From contig JALSHN010000004.1 of assembly GCA_026982215.1 (NCBI GenBank), forward strand, positions 1 to 7,108: 7,108 nt of DNA, written 5' to 3'. The notes below the pieces were generated by a model. The model saw only the letters and a program-made list of their open reading frames with translations, was not told where the DNA came from and made no database searches. Each line of letters opens with the position of its first letter. Positions within the stretch are counted from its first letter, which is position 1. Shown piece by piece: positions 1 to 6,225 of this stretch. The position numbers and the translations under genes were made by a program. The stretch is from Gammaproteobacteria bacterium (GTDB taxonomy: Bacteria > Pseudomonadota > Gammaproteobacteria > S012-40).

Positions 1-792
1 CACCTTAGTCTTGATACCGAAGACCTTTTCCGCCCGCACCTGGTGCATCTCCAGCCCGGAATGACAGGTGGGGCATTCGGTGGCAATCACGTCGGCCCCC
101 GATTCCTCGGCCGCCTGGAGCAGGTTTAACACCAATTGGGTGGAGGTGTCGGCATCGGACAGGGTGTGCGCCCCACCGCAACAGGCGGTCTTCAGGGGGA
201 AATCGACGTTCTCCGCCCCGGCGGCGGCGAGGATGTCGTCCATGAAGTGGGGCTTGTAGGTGGATTCCGACCCCGGGCCGCGATCCTTCTCCGGGAAGAT
301 CTGCCGCGGCCGGGTGTACATGCAGCCGTAGTAGTTGGCGATCTTGATGCCTTCGAGACGCTTGGTGACCTTGGCCTTGATACCTTCCGGTCCCAGCTCC
401 TCCATCAGCCATTCCAGCAGGTGCAGAGTGCGCACGTTGCCTTTGTAGACCGGGTCGTTGGCCTTCTTGGCCAGTTCCTGGACGGTCTCCATGGACTCCT
501 CGGAGGTGGCCAGCTCGTATTCGGCCTTCTTGAGGTTGTGATAGCAGCCGTTGCAGGGGGCCATCACCGTGTCCATCCCCATGCGCTCGGCGGCCAGGGC
601 CAAGTTGCGGGAGGAGAGATAGGTCTGCAGCATGGGGTGGATGTTTTTCACCTCCATGGCCCCGCAGCAGTTGTAGTCGTCGAGATACTGCATCTCCAGC
701 CCCAGGGCGGAGACGATGGCGCGGGTGGATTTGTCGTAGGGCCCGCCGGTCCCCTCCAGCGCGCACCCCGGGTAGTAAGCGACCTTAGCCAT
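1..792 (-). CDS. shdrB2: sHdrB2, heterodisulfide reductase-like subunit B (3' end cut off by window)
   Basis: The frame starts at ATG 792 and stays open to position 1, giving 264 residues with the C-terminus missing. Two complete CCG (cysteine-rich) domains are visible. The first has C10, C42-C43-G and C80-x2-C83. The second has C157, C204-C205-G and C240-x2-C243. In HdrB proteins such domains bind non-cubane [4Fe-4S] clusters that do disulfide or sulfur chemistry. The start overlaps the shdrC2 stop by 8 nt (ATGGCTAA), and a G-rich stretch lies about 7 nt upstream, so translation is probably coupled to shdrC2. In the sHdr complex this subunit is inferred to take part in oxidising protein-bound sulfane sulfur in the cytoplasm. 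The HdrB-type family call is secure. The sHdr assignment rests on the neighbours. Judged from family length, perhaps a few tens of residues are missing. Confidence 0.93.
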   Translation of the reverse strand, partial: MAKVAYYPGCALEGTGGPYDKSTRAIVSALGLEMQYLDDYNCCGAMEVKNIHPMLQTYLSSRNLALAAERMGMDTVMAPCNGCYHNLKKAEYELATSEESMETVQELAKKANDPVYKGNVRTLHLLEWLMEELGPEGIKAKVTKRLEGIKIANYYGCMYTRPRQIFPEKDRGPGSESTYKPHFMDDILAAAGAENVDFPLKTACCGGAHTLSDADTSTQLVLNLLQAAEESGADVIATECPTCHSGLEMHQVRAEKVFGIKTKV

Positions 793-1501
793 GGGCGGCC
801 CCCTTCTTTTCGTTGATGTATTCCTGCAACACCTGCCCGGTACGGTCCCAGCCCTTGGTCTTGGGCTTGAACAGGAAGTGCAGACCCGAGTGGATCAGGG
901 CCTTGAGGGGAAGGTGTTTGGTCATGCGCTTGACCACTTCCACCAGCCAGTCCTGTTTCAAGGGCTGGGCGGTCTTCTGGAAGAAGTTCATCAAGATGGA
1001 ACCCTCTTCGATCCGCCCCCGGGCCTTGATCTGGTCCCAGAATTCCTCGTCGAAGATGGTGGAGGGGCGTTTTTCGGTCAGCCCTTCGTCCTCCAGCCAG
1101 TGGGCCAGGGCCTTCATCACCCCCTCGGGGCGCACGTCCTTGGGGCAGATGTTGGTGCATTTGTTACAGGAGACGCACTGCCAGATGATGTCCTTGTCCT
1201 TGATCAGTTCGTCTTTCAGCCCCAGGCGGGTGAGGTAGATCCAATAGCGGGGGTTGAAGCGGGTGTTCAGGGCATAGACGGTGCACGAGTTGGTGCACGA
1301 ACCACACTGCCAACAACGGTGGACATTGGCGGCGGTGGGGTATTGTTTGATCTTGTCTTCGAAGCTGTCGTCGTACTCGGTGATGGTCCGCGGCAGGATC
1401 ATGGTGTTCCAGTGTCCGGAGACGTCCACCCCGTCCACCACCAGCGAATCCTTGCTGAGGATGCGCTCGGGTTCGATGAGCGATTTCTCGTGAATGGGCA
1501 T
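785..1501 (-). CDS. shdrC2: sHdrC2, HdrC-like iron-sulfur subunit
   Basis: This 238-residue protein has two CxxCxxCxxxC motifs: C63, C66, C69, C73 and C109, C112, C115, C119. This is the 2x[4Fe-4S] ferredoxin pattern of HdrC subunits, which carry electrons between HdrA and HdrB. The first motif lacks the proline that usually follows the fourth cysteine (it reads SCT); the second keeps it (ICP). About 60 residues precede the first motif, so it has a longer N-terminal arm than sHdrC1 in the same operon, where the first cysteine is residue 27. The start at ATG 1501 is preceded by AGGGGA about 8 nt upstream and lies 20 nt after the shdrH stop. The stop overlaps the start of shdrB2, consistent with a C2-B2 pair made together. 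It is probably cytoplasmic, as no signal peptide or clear membrane helix is seen. Confidence 0.93.
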   Translation of the reverse strand: MPIHEKSLIEPERILSKDSLVVDGVDVSGHWNTMILPRTITEYDDSFEDKIKQYPTAANVHRCWQCGSCTNSCTVYALNTRFNPRYWIYLTRLGLKDELIKDKDIIWQCVSCNKCTNICPKDVRPEGVMKALAHWLEDEGLTEKRPSTIFDEEFWDQIKARGRIEEGSILMNFFQKTAQPLKQDWLVEVVKRMTKHLPLKALIHSGLHFLFKPKTKGWDRTGQVLQEYINEKKGAAHG

Positions 1502-1521
1502 GATTTCTTTCCCCTAAGCTC

Positions 1522-2241
1522 TCATTGCAACCAGTGACGGCTCGATGCGGCATCGACGCCGAGCAGCCGGGTCATGTAGTCCAGGGACTCGATCCCCTGG
1601 CCGAATTGCTGATCCAGAAGTCCCAGCCCTTTGGTCATTTCCACCATGTAGTGCACGTAGGCCTGGGCGTAATACACGTCTTGCACGTAACCGAGATGGC
1701 GGTAGAACCCCTGTTCTTCCAGCCAAGCCCGGACCTGGGCATGCCGCTGGGGTATCTCGCCGGGGCCTTGGGCGGTACGGCCGTAGAGGTAGTCCAGCGC
1801 CCCCATGGAGCGTTCATCGCCGCTCACCCAGGCGGTGTCGAGATACACCGCCTCGGGCTGGGGAAAGTGGGCCAGCTCGGCGGCGAGATTGCGCAGGGCG
1901 CGCCGCTGTTTGTGTTTCAGCGACTCGGGGAGACCGGCAAGCGCGGCCCGCCATGCCGCCTCATCGCCCTGTCTCATTCCTTCCACCATCTGGCGCAGCC
2001 CCTCCAGTACCGGACCTCCCTCCCTCAGTGGCCGCAGGAAGTCCGGGTCTTTGTTGCGCAACCCGAAGACCACCGGAACGATGCGTTCCACGGCATCAAT
2101 TCCCAGATCCGCCCCGTGGCGACGCAGATAGTCCCCCTTGGCCTCCAGCAGGTTGACGAAGTCCTCCAGTCCCGGGGCGCCCAGTTCTTCCTGCAGCGCA
2201 TGGTGGACCTCCTCCAGTTTGGCCTCGGGCCCCTCGGCCAT
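1522..2241 (-). CDS. shdrH: sHdrH, conserved hypothetical protein of the sHdr operon
   Basis: This 239-residue protein contains no cysteine at all, in contrast to the iron-sulfur proteins around it. It looks largely helical. The N-terminal 130 residues are rich in charged and Leu/Ala segments, and an aromatic-rich stretch near residues 173-200 (WLEEQGFY, YVQDVYYAQAYVHY) stands out. No signal peptide or membrane segment is evident. I recognise it by position: a hypothetical gene lies between hdrA and hdrC2 in known sHdr operons and has been called sHdrH or hyp. Its biochemical function is unassigned; a structural or assembly role is plausible. The frame extends further upstream, but ATG 2241 was chosen because it lies 1 nt after the shdrA stop and gives a normal start to the protein. 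No Shine-Dalgarno sequence precedes it, so translational coupling to shdrA is likely. Confidence 0.82.
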   Translation of the reverse strand: MAEGPEAKLEEVHHALQEELGAPGLEDFVNLLEAKGDYLRRHGADLGIDAVERIVPVVFGLRNKDPDFLRPLREGGPVLEGLRQMVEGMRQGDEAAWRAALAGLPESLKHKQRRALRNLAAELAHFPQPEAVYLDTAWVSGDERSMGALDYLYGRTAQGPGEIPQRHAQVRAWLEEQGFYRHLGYVQDVYYAQAYVHYMVEMTKGLGLLDQQFGQGIESLDYMTRLLGVDAASSRHWLQ

Positions 2242-2242
2242 C

Positions 2243-3280
2243 TCAGGAGGCGGAGGACTCCGCATCCGCCAGGGCGCGAATGGCCGCCGCCGCCCCCTGG
2301 GAGATGGAGTCGTCGATGGTCTCCGGCCCGTAGGCGGCCCCGGCGGCATAGATGCCGCGGCGGGTGGTCCCGCAGGTGTTGGTGTAGTGCTCGGCGCGGT
2401 CGATGTAGCCGTGCTTCTCCAAGCCAACCCCGAAGACATTGGCGATCTCGGGATTCTCCACGTTGGGATCCATACCGATGGCGTGCACCACGATGTCGAA
2501 GGGGATGACGATGGGCCGCTTCACCAGCGTGTCCTCGCCTTTCACCAGCAGGCGACCGTCGGGGGATGCGGTAACCTCGGCGATACGCGCCTTGACGAAC
2601 TTGGTCTTGAACTCCTCCTGGGACTTCCAGTAGAAGCGGTCCTCGTAGAGCCCGAAGGTGCGGATGTCCATGTAGTAGATGTAGACGTCGGTCTCCGGGG
2701 AGAGCTCTTTGATCTCCATGGCCAGATTGGCCGACACGGTGCAGCAGATCTTGGAACACCACTCACGGCCGATCTGACGGTCGCGGGAACCGACGCAGAG
2801 CAGGATACACACCCGCTCGGGCACCCGGCCGTCGGAGGGACAGGCGATCTTGCCACTGGCCACCATCTGCTCCATCTGGGTGGTGGTGAGCACGTCGGGG
2901 AAGGTCCCAAAGCCCCATTCCGGCTTGTTGACGGGGTCGAAATGGGTGAAACCGGTGGCGAGGATCACCGCCGAGACCTTCACCTCTTCACCGTTGGAGA
3001 GGGTGGCGGTGAAATCACCGACCTCGCCGTCGAGCTTGGTGACCTTGGTGCCTTTGTGCACGGTGACGTTGGGGTGTTTCTCCACCCGGTCCACCATGCG
3101 GCCAATGGCGTCCTTGGCCCACTCGCCAGAGGGGACCAGTTTGGCGTACCCCGAGAGGATGGGGGCACCGCCCAGGCGATCCTCCTTTTCCACGAGCACG
3201 GCCTTGTGCCCGGCCTCGGCGATGTTCGCCGCCGCGGACAGGCCGGCCGGCCCGCCTCCCACGACCAGAATCGTCTTCAT
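2243..3280 (-). CDS. shdrA: sHdrA, FAD- and Fe-S-containing HdrA-like subunit
   Basis: This 345-residue flavoprotein opens with a Rossmann FAD-binding motif (VVGGGPAGLSAA, residues 6-17). It has an ATG motif at 108-110 and a C-terminal FAD-contact segment near 309-315 (GIYAAGA). A cysteine set at C147, C158, C162, C175, C179, C180 and C303 includes the C158-C180 group expected to hold the HdrA-type [4Fe-4S] cluster. It is much shorter than methanogen HdrA (about 650 residues) and lacks extra ferredoxin CxxCxxCxxxCP motifs, as is usual for sHdrA of sulfur oxidisers. In the complex it is inferred to pass electrons from sulfur oxidation to a soluble acceptor, NAD+ having been proposed. The ATG follows the shdrB1 TAA directly with no gap, and a G-rich sequence inside the end of shdrB1 serves as a possible ribosome site. 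Confidence 0.93.
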   Translation of the reverse strand: MKTILVVGGGPAGLSAAANIAEAGHKAVLVEKEDRLGGAPILSGYAKLVPSGEWAKDAIGRMVDRVEKHPNVTVHKGTKVTKLDGEVGDFTATLSNGEEVKVSAVILATGFTHFDPVNKPEWGFGTFPDVLTTTQMEQMVASGKIACPSDGRVPERVCILLCVGSRDRQIGREWCSKICCTVSANLAMEIKELSPETDVYIYYMDIRTFGLYEDRFYWKSQEEFKTKFVKARIAEVTASPDGRLLVKGEDTLVKRPIVIPFDIVVHAIGMDPNVENPEIANVFGVGLEKHGYIDRAEHYTNTCGTTRRGIYAAGAAYGPETIDDSISQGAAAAIRALADAESSAS

Positions 3281-4666
3281 TTACGCATTCCCCCCGATTG
3301 CCAATTTGGGATCGTACAGATAGTCGATGTTGCCCTTCTCCACTTCCTTGAGATAGGCCTCGAAGTTCTTCTTGGCGTCCGCCCAGCTGATGCCCATCTT
3401 TTCCACCAGTTGTTCCACCGGCGAGGCATGCCACTGGAGTTGGACGATCTTGAAGGGATCGGCACCGCAGGCCAGGGCGGCGAACTGCACGTCGGCGATG
3501 ATGGGCAGTTCGTATTGCATCCCATGGGCCTTACCGATCCACTGGTTCTTGTCCATGGTGGTGATGCAGCCGGTGTCGATCCCCAGCATCACGTCGGCAT
3601 TGGCCTCCTCGCGCGCCACCTTGATCTTGCGATCGATGGTGAACGAGCGGGTGAACTCGCGCTCGGAGATGATGTGGCGGAAGCCGAAGCCACAGCAGTC
3701 ATACCACGTGGAGTAGTCGATGATCTGCGCGCCCAAGGCCTGGGCGATGGAGGTCCCCGGTGCGGTGCGATTGCCCCCCAGCACCTCCGGGTCGTAGATG
3801 GCGTCTTCGTGGACCATCTTGTAGTAGTGACAGGCGGCGTGCACCGTCACCCGAATGTCGGAGACGTCGATCTTCTGCAGCTCGGAGGCGATGCGGTTAC
3901 GCATCACGTGCACCCACTCGGAGTAGTGGACGATCTCCTCGGGGATGACCAGTTTGCCGTCCACCAGCCGCCCCAGCTTGCCGAGGATCTTCTTGACCTT
4001 CTCCCGCAGCTCGGCGGATTCGATGAGGTACTTGCGGATCTCCTTGTAGTTGCCGAAGGAGGTACCGCAGTGCACCAAGGGATAGAAATGCCCCGGCTTG
4101 TGCCCCAGGCGGTTGCCGGAGACGTAGGCCTGGTGGAAGTTGCGCAGGAACACCGCCGCCAGCGACTCGACGTTACCGATGCCGGAACCGTGGTAGTTCC
4201 AGGCGGTGCATGAGGTCTGATCGGTCTCGTCGAGGTAGTCCACCCCCGGCTGGTAGCCGAATTCGTTCATGAACCACAACAGCGAGGTGGGGTAACCGGG
4301 GATGTTGCCGCACTGACCGCAGCTTTTGTGGTGCCAGAGCTGCTTGGTGGGGATGCGTTTCTCCCAGCCGAACAGGGTCTCCACGGTGATGGGCTCGTGC
4401 TCGTCGGTGATGCGGTGGACGATGATCTCGCCGTCCTTCTCCAGCTCCCACATGTGGTCACGGATGTCGTCCATCCGCTCACCCAGGTCCATGGTGCGGC
4501 GATCCACATGCTTCTTCACCCACTCGGTGGCCGCCACCGCCTCTTCGGGATTGAGGTTGGATTCCTGGAAGAAGGACCCGTGCCCGGCGATGCCTTGGCC
4601 GTCGGTGTTGCTGAAACCGGGCTTGGGGCCGGTGCCGGGGATATCGGTCTTGTCTTGGTCGGACAT
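3281..4666 (-). CDS. shdrB1: sHdrB1, HdrB-like subunit with divergent CCG domains
   Basis: This 461-residue protein is much longer than sHdrB2 as seen here, with roughly 110 residues before the first cysteine. Nine cysteines are C116, C119, C153, C200, C279, C324, C325, C367 and C400. The C-terminal half keeps a CCG domain core (HAAC279, DC324-C325-G, C367), but the usual last cysteine of C-x2-C is Thr370. The N-terminal half shows a weaker version: C119, then S152-C153 in place of CC, then C200 with Ser203 where the last Cys would be. HdrB proteins bind non-cubane clusters in these domains. The frame runs upstream to 4807, but ATG 4666 was chosen because AGGAGA lies 6 nt before it and the extra N-terminus is low-complexity basic sequence inside shdrC1. 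It is probably cytoplasmic. Confidence 0.92.
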   Translation of the reverse strand: MSDQDKTDIPGTGPKPGFSNTDGQGIAGHGSFFQESNLNPEEAVAATEWVKKHVDRRTMDLGERMDDIRDHMWELEKDGEIIVHRITDEHEPITVETLFGWEKRIPTKQLWHHKSCGQCGNIPGYPTSLLWFMNEFGYQPGVDYLDETDQTSCTAWNYHGSGIGNVESLAAVFLRNFHQAYVSGNRLGHKPGHFYPLVHCGTSFGNYKEIRKYLIESAELREKVKKILGKLGRLVDGKLVIPEEIVHYSEWVHVMRNRIASELQKIDVSDIRVTVHAACHYYKMVHEDAIYDPEVLGGNRTAPGTSIAQALGAQIIDYSTWYDCCGFGFRHIISEREFTRSFTIDRKIKVAREEANADVMLGIDTGCITTMDKNQWIGKAHGMQYELPIIADVQFAALACGADPFKIVQLQWHASPVEQLVEKMGISWADAKKNFEAYLKEVEKGNIDYLYDPKLAIGGNA

Positions 4667-4672
4667 GGCAAA

Positions 4673-4678
4673 TCTCCT
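4673..4678 (-). promoter_or_regulatory. Ribosome binding site of shdrB1
   Basis: AGGAGA on the minus strand, 6 nt before ATG 4666. It decides the start of shdrB1 against a longer reading frame that would begin inside shdrC1. Confidence 0.8.
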
Positions 4679-4715
4679 GTATCTCGAAAGAATCACGAAG
4701 TCGGAGAAGCGGGGA

Positions 4716-5402
4716 TCAATCCTCTTCTTCCTGCTCCTCCAGCCATTCTTCGTATTCTTCTTTCTTCTCGTCGATGAAGTCCTCGATGACGTCGAAGAGG
4801 TTTTCATCGACCGTCTCCAGGGCGTCCATCACCCCGGTCATCTCCCAGATGGTGTACATCTCCACCGAGGTCTTGAGGGCCACTTCCCAGGCGGTGTTGG
4901 TGGTCTGCAGGGTACGCACCGGGATGGCCTTGCGCAGGGTGCGCAGATCCCCCTCCACCTTCTGGATATTGGGCCCCCAGTCGGGGAAGTGATCCGGCTG
5001 GATCATGTCCGGTGAGAGCTGGTTGCCAGTGGTGATCAACTTGAGCATCACCCGTCCGAAGGGACGCAACACGTCCTTGGCCGAATCCATCCCGTGCTTG
5101 ATGGCCACCTCGCGCATGATCATCACCAGCCCGCCGGGGGAGTTCTTGAAGGGACAGCGCGCCGCGCAGGTCATGCACTGGGCGCAGGCCCAGATCTTTT
5201 CCTGCATGGCGTCGTAGATCTGTTCCACGTTCTCGGTCCACAACAACTGGACGATCTCACGGGGGCTGTAGTCGTAGAACTGGGCCGAGGGGCAGGTGGC
5301 GGTGCAGATGCCACAGTTCAAGCAGCCGTTGAGCTCGTGGTCGTAGCGGAAATCGCCCTTGATGTCGTCGAAGACCTGTTGCATTTCGGCGTAAGTGGCC
5401 AT
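4716..5402 (-). CDS. shdrC1: sHdrC1, HdrC-like iron-sulfur subunit
   Basis: This 228-residue protein has two CxxCxxCxxxCP motifs: C27, C30, C33, C37 followed by Pro, and C73, C76, C79, C83 followed by Pro. These are ligands for two [4Fe-4S] clusters, as in HdrC electron-transfer subunits. The last 20 or so residues are strikingly acidic (for example WLEEQEEED at the end), a feature not seen in sHdrC2. The frame is open further upstream, but ATG 5402 has GAGGA 6 nt before it and follows the dsrE stop by 13 nt. A start further up would add serine- and arginine-rich sequence overlapping dsrE. It is expected in the cytoplasm as an electron link between sHdrA and sHdrB1. Confidence 0.93.
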   Translation of the reverse strand: MATYAEMQQVFDDIKGDFRYDHELNGCLNCGICTATCPSAQFYDYSPREIVQLLWTENVEQIYDAMQEKIWACAQCMTCAARCPFKNSPGGLVMIMREVAIKHGMDSAKDVLRPFGRVMLKLITTGNQLSPDMIQPDHFPDWGPNIQKVEGDLRTLRKAIPVRTLQTTNTAWEVALKTSVEMYTIWEMTGVMDALETVDENLFDVIEDFIDEKKEEYEEWLEEQEEED

Positions 5403-5408
5403 GGCACG

Positions 5409-5413
5409 TCCTC
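5409..5413 (-). promoter_or_regulatory. Ribosome binding site of shdrC1
   Basis: GAGGA on the minus strand, 6 nt before ATG 5402. It fixes the shdrC1 start just after the dsrE stop codon. Confidence 0.75.
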
Positions 5414-5415
5414 GC

Positions 5416-5883
5416 TCACATGTACATGCAGATGTCCGCGTCGCCGGCGAACTCCAGGAAGGTGGCCGCGCCACCGAACTCGACCCCATCGATGAACTCG
5501 GAGGTGGAGTATTCGAACAGATCCACCGTCATCTGACAGGCGATCATCTTCACCTCGGCCTCGATGCACAGCTCGCGCAGCTCCTCCACCGAGGCCACGC
5601 CCTTGGCCTTCATCTTGGCCTTCATCATCGAGGTCATCAGGGCCTGCATGCCCGGCAGCGCCTGAACCAACACCGGCATGGGCATGGGCATGGGCATCGC
5701 CGGGTTACCCAACGAGGTCACCTTGAGATCCAGGTTTTTCTTGAGCAGATTCAACCCATAGAAGGTGAAGAAGATCTCCACCCGGTAACCCAACGCCGCC
5801 GCCGTGGAGCCGAGAATGAAGGGCGGATAGGCCCAGTCCAGCGTCCCCTTGGTGGCGATGATGGCGAACTTTTTCTCTTCCAT
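5416..5883 (-). CDS. dsrE: DsrE-like sulfurtransferase (DsrE2/DsrE3 group)
   Basis: This 155-residue protein is of the DsrE/DsrF-like family. It shows the N-terminal beta-strand (KFAIIATKGTLDWAY), a hydrophobic stretch around residues 21-47 with FFTFYGLNLL, the GNPAMPMPMP region at 59-70, and the C-terminal half with ELC106 and IAC116QMTVDL. Cysteines are C106, C116 and C152. C106 and C116 are the likely persulfide-carrying residues by comparison with the family. Members next to tusA relay sulfane sulfur between rhodanese, TusA and sHdr or Dsr systems. Naming within the family is uncertain: DsrE2 is membrane-bound and DsrE3 soluble. The hydrophobic segment here is not clearly a transmembrane helix, so I favour a soluble DsrE3-like protein. 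ATG 5883 has GGAGG 6 nt upstream (5890-5894). The gene is the first of the block below the tusA hairpin. Confidence 0.88.
   Translation of the reverse strand: MEEKKFAIIATKGTLDWAYPPFILGSTAAALGYRVEIFFTFYGLNLLKKNLDLKVTSLGNPAMPMPMPMPVLVQALPGMQALMTSMMKAKMKAKGVASVEELRELCIEAEVKMIACQMTVDLFEYSTSEFIDGVEFGGAATFLEFAGDADICMYM
5675..5698. repeat. Short tandem repeat GGCATG x4 inside dsrE
   Basis: Three exact GGCATG units followed by one GGCATC. On the coding strand this is alternating ATG and CCC codons, giving the Met-Pro run at residues 63-70 of the DsrE-like protein. Units of 6 bp keep the frame if copies are gained or lost. Confidence 0.85.
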
Positions 5884-5906
5884 TGACTGCCTCCGACGGC
5901 CGCAAC

Positions 5907-5934
5907 AAAAAGGCCTAAATTTTTAGGCCTTTTT
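5907..5934 (-). terminator. Hairpin on the tusA stop codon, possible terminator or attenuator
   Basis: A perfect 13-bp inverted repeat (AAAAAGGCCTAAA and its reverse complement) is separated by 2 nt. The tusA TAA stop (5923-5925) lies inside one arm. Transcribed on the minus strand it gives a GGCC-centred stem ending in five U residues, the form of a Rho-independent terminator. It is symmetric, so it could work in either direction. The stem is mostly A-U, so termination is probably partial. It lies between tusA and dsrE in a block that otherwise looks like one operon. Confidence 0.7.
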
Positions 5935-6156
5935 GATCAGAAAAATGAATTTGCCACCCTCTTCCACATGCTCGAGGAGCTCGTTGCCGGTCTGTTTGGC
6001 GAAGGCCTCGAAATCCTTCACCGAACCGGGGTCGGTGGCGATCACCCGCAGCACCTGGCCCGAGCTCAGCGCGGCCAGCGCCTTTTTGGCCTTGAGGATG
6101 GGCAGGGGGCAGTTCAGGCCGGAGGCATCGAGTTCGGAATCGAAGGCTTGGCTCAT
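5923..6156 (-). CDS. tusA: TusA-family sulfur carrier protein
   Basis: This 77-residue protein has the hallmark C16-P-L-P motif after LDASGLN. C16 is its only cysteine and is the residue that carries the persulfide in this family. The rest fits the small TusA alpha/beta fold, including the PLPILKAKKAL helix, the VLRVIATDPGSVKDFEAF segment and a C-terminal FIFLIKK strand. Beside shdr genes, TusA delivers sulfane sulfur for oxidation to sulfite rather than for tRNA thiolation. That role is inferred from the neighbours. The frame opens 25 codons earlier, but ATG 6156 was chosen because GAGGAG lies 9 nt upstream and it gives the normal family length. It is the first gene of the minus-strand cluster and is probably cytoplasmic. 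Confidence 0.94.
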   Translation of the reverse strand: MSQAFDSELDASGLNCPLPILKAKKALAALSSGQVLRVIATDPGSVKDFEAFAKQTGNELLEHVEEGGKFIFLIKKA

Positions 6157-6165
6157 TGGAACGGT

Positions 6166-6171
6166 CTCCTC
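6166..6171 (-). promoter_or_regulatory. Ribosome binding site of tusA
   Basis: GAGGAG on the minus strand, 9 nt before ATG 6156. It supports the short form of TusA over a 102-residue frame starting at 6231. Confidence 0.8.
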
Positions 6172-6190
6172 AGGGTTTTTAGTGTGTAAT

Positions 6191-6224
6191 GGGGTGGGTG
6201 GTAGTCTCACAAAGCACCCACACC
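6191..6224. repeat. Inverted repeat in the tusA leader
   Basis: GGGGTGGGTG (6191-6200) pairs with CACCCACACC (6215-6224) at 9 of 10 positions across a 14-nt spacer. In a tusA transcript starting upstream of it this would form a GC-rich 5' leader hairpin about 20 nt from the Shine-Dalgarno sequence. It could instead be a protein-binding site. It may also be partly a matter of G-rich composition. Confidence 0.45.
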
Positions 6225-6225
6225 C

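Noticed and set aside
5..766. 253-codon minus-strand frame over shdrB2
   Set aside because: It is Arg/Gly/His-rich with no motif. The true frame from ATG 792 carries two perfect CCG domains and is open to the window edge.
791..1537. 248-codon plus-strand frame opposite shdrC2
   Set aside because: It is antisense to a gene with two clear iron-sulfur motifs, and no ribosome site or recognisable domain supports it.
2138..4213. 691-codon open frame on the plus strand opposite shdrA and shdrB1
   Set aside because: It is a shadow of GC-rich genes. The opposite strand encodes clear HdrA/HdrB motifs, and the plus-strand translation is a low-complexity Gly/Val/His/Leu-rich product without domain motifs.
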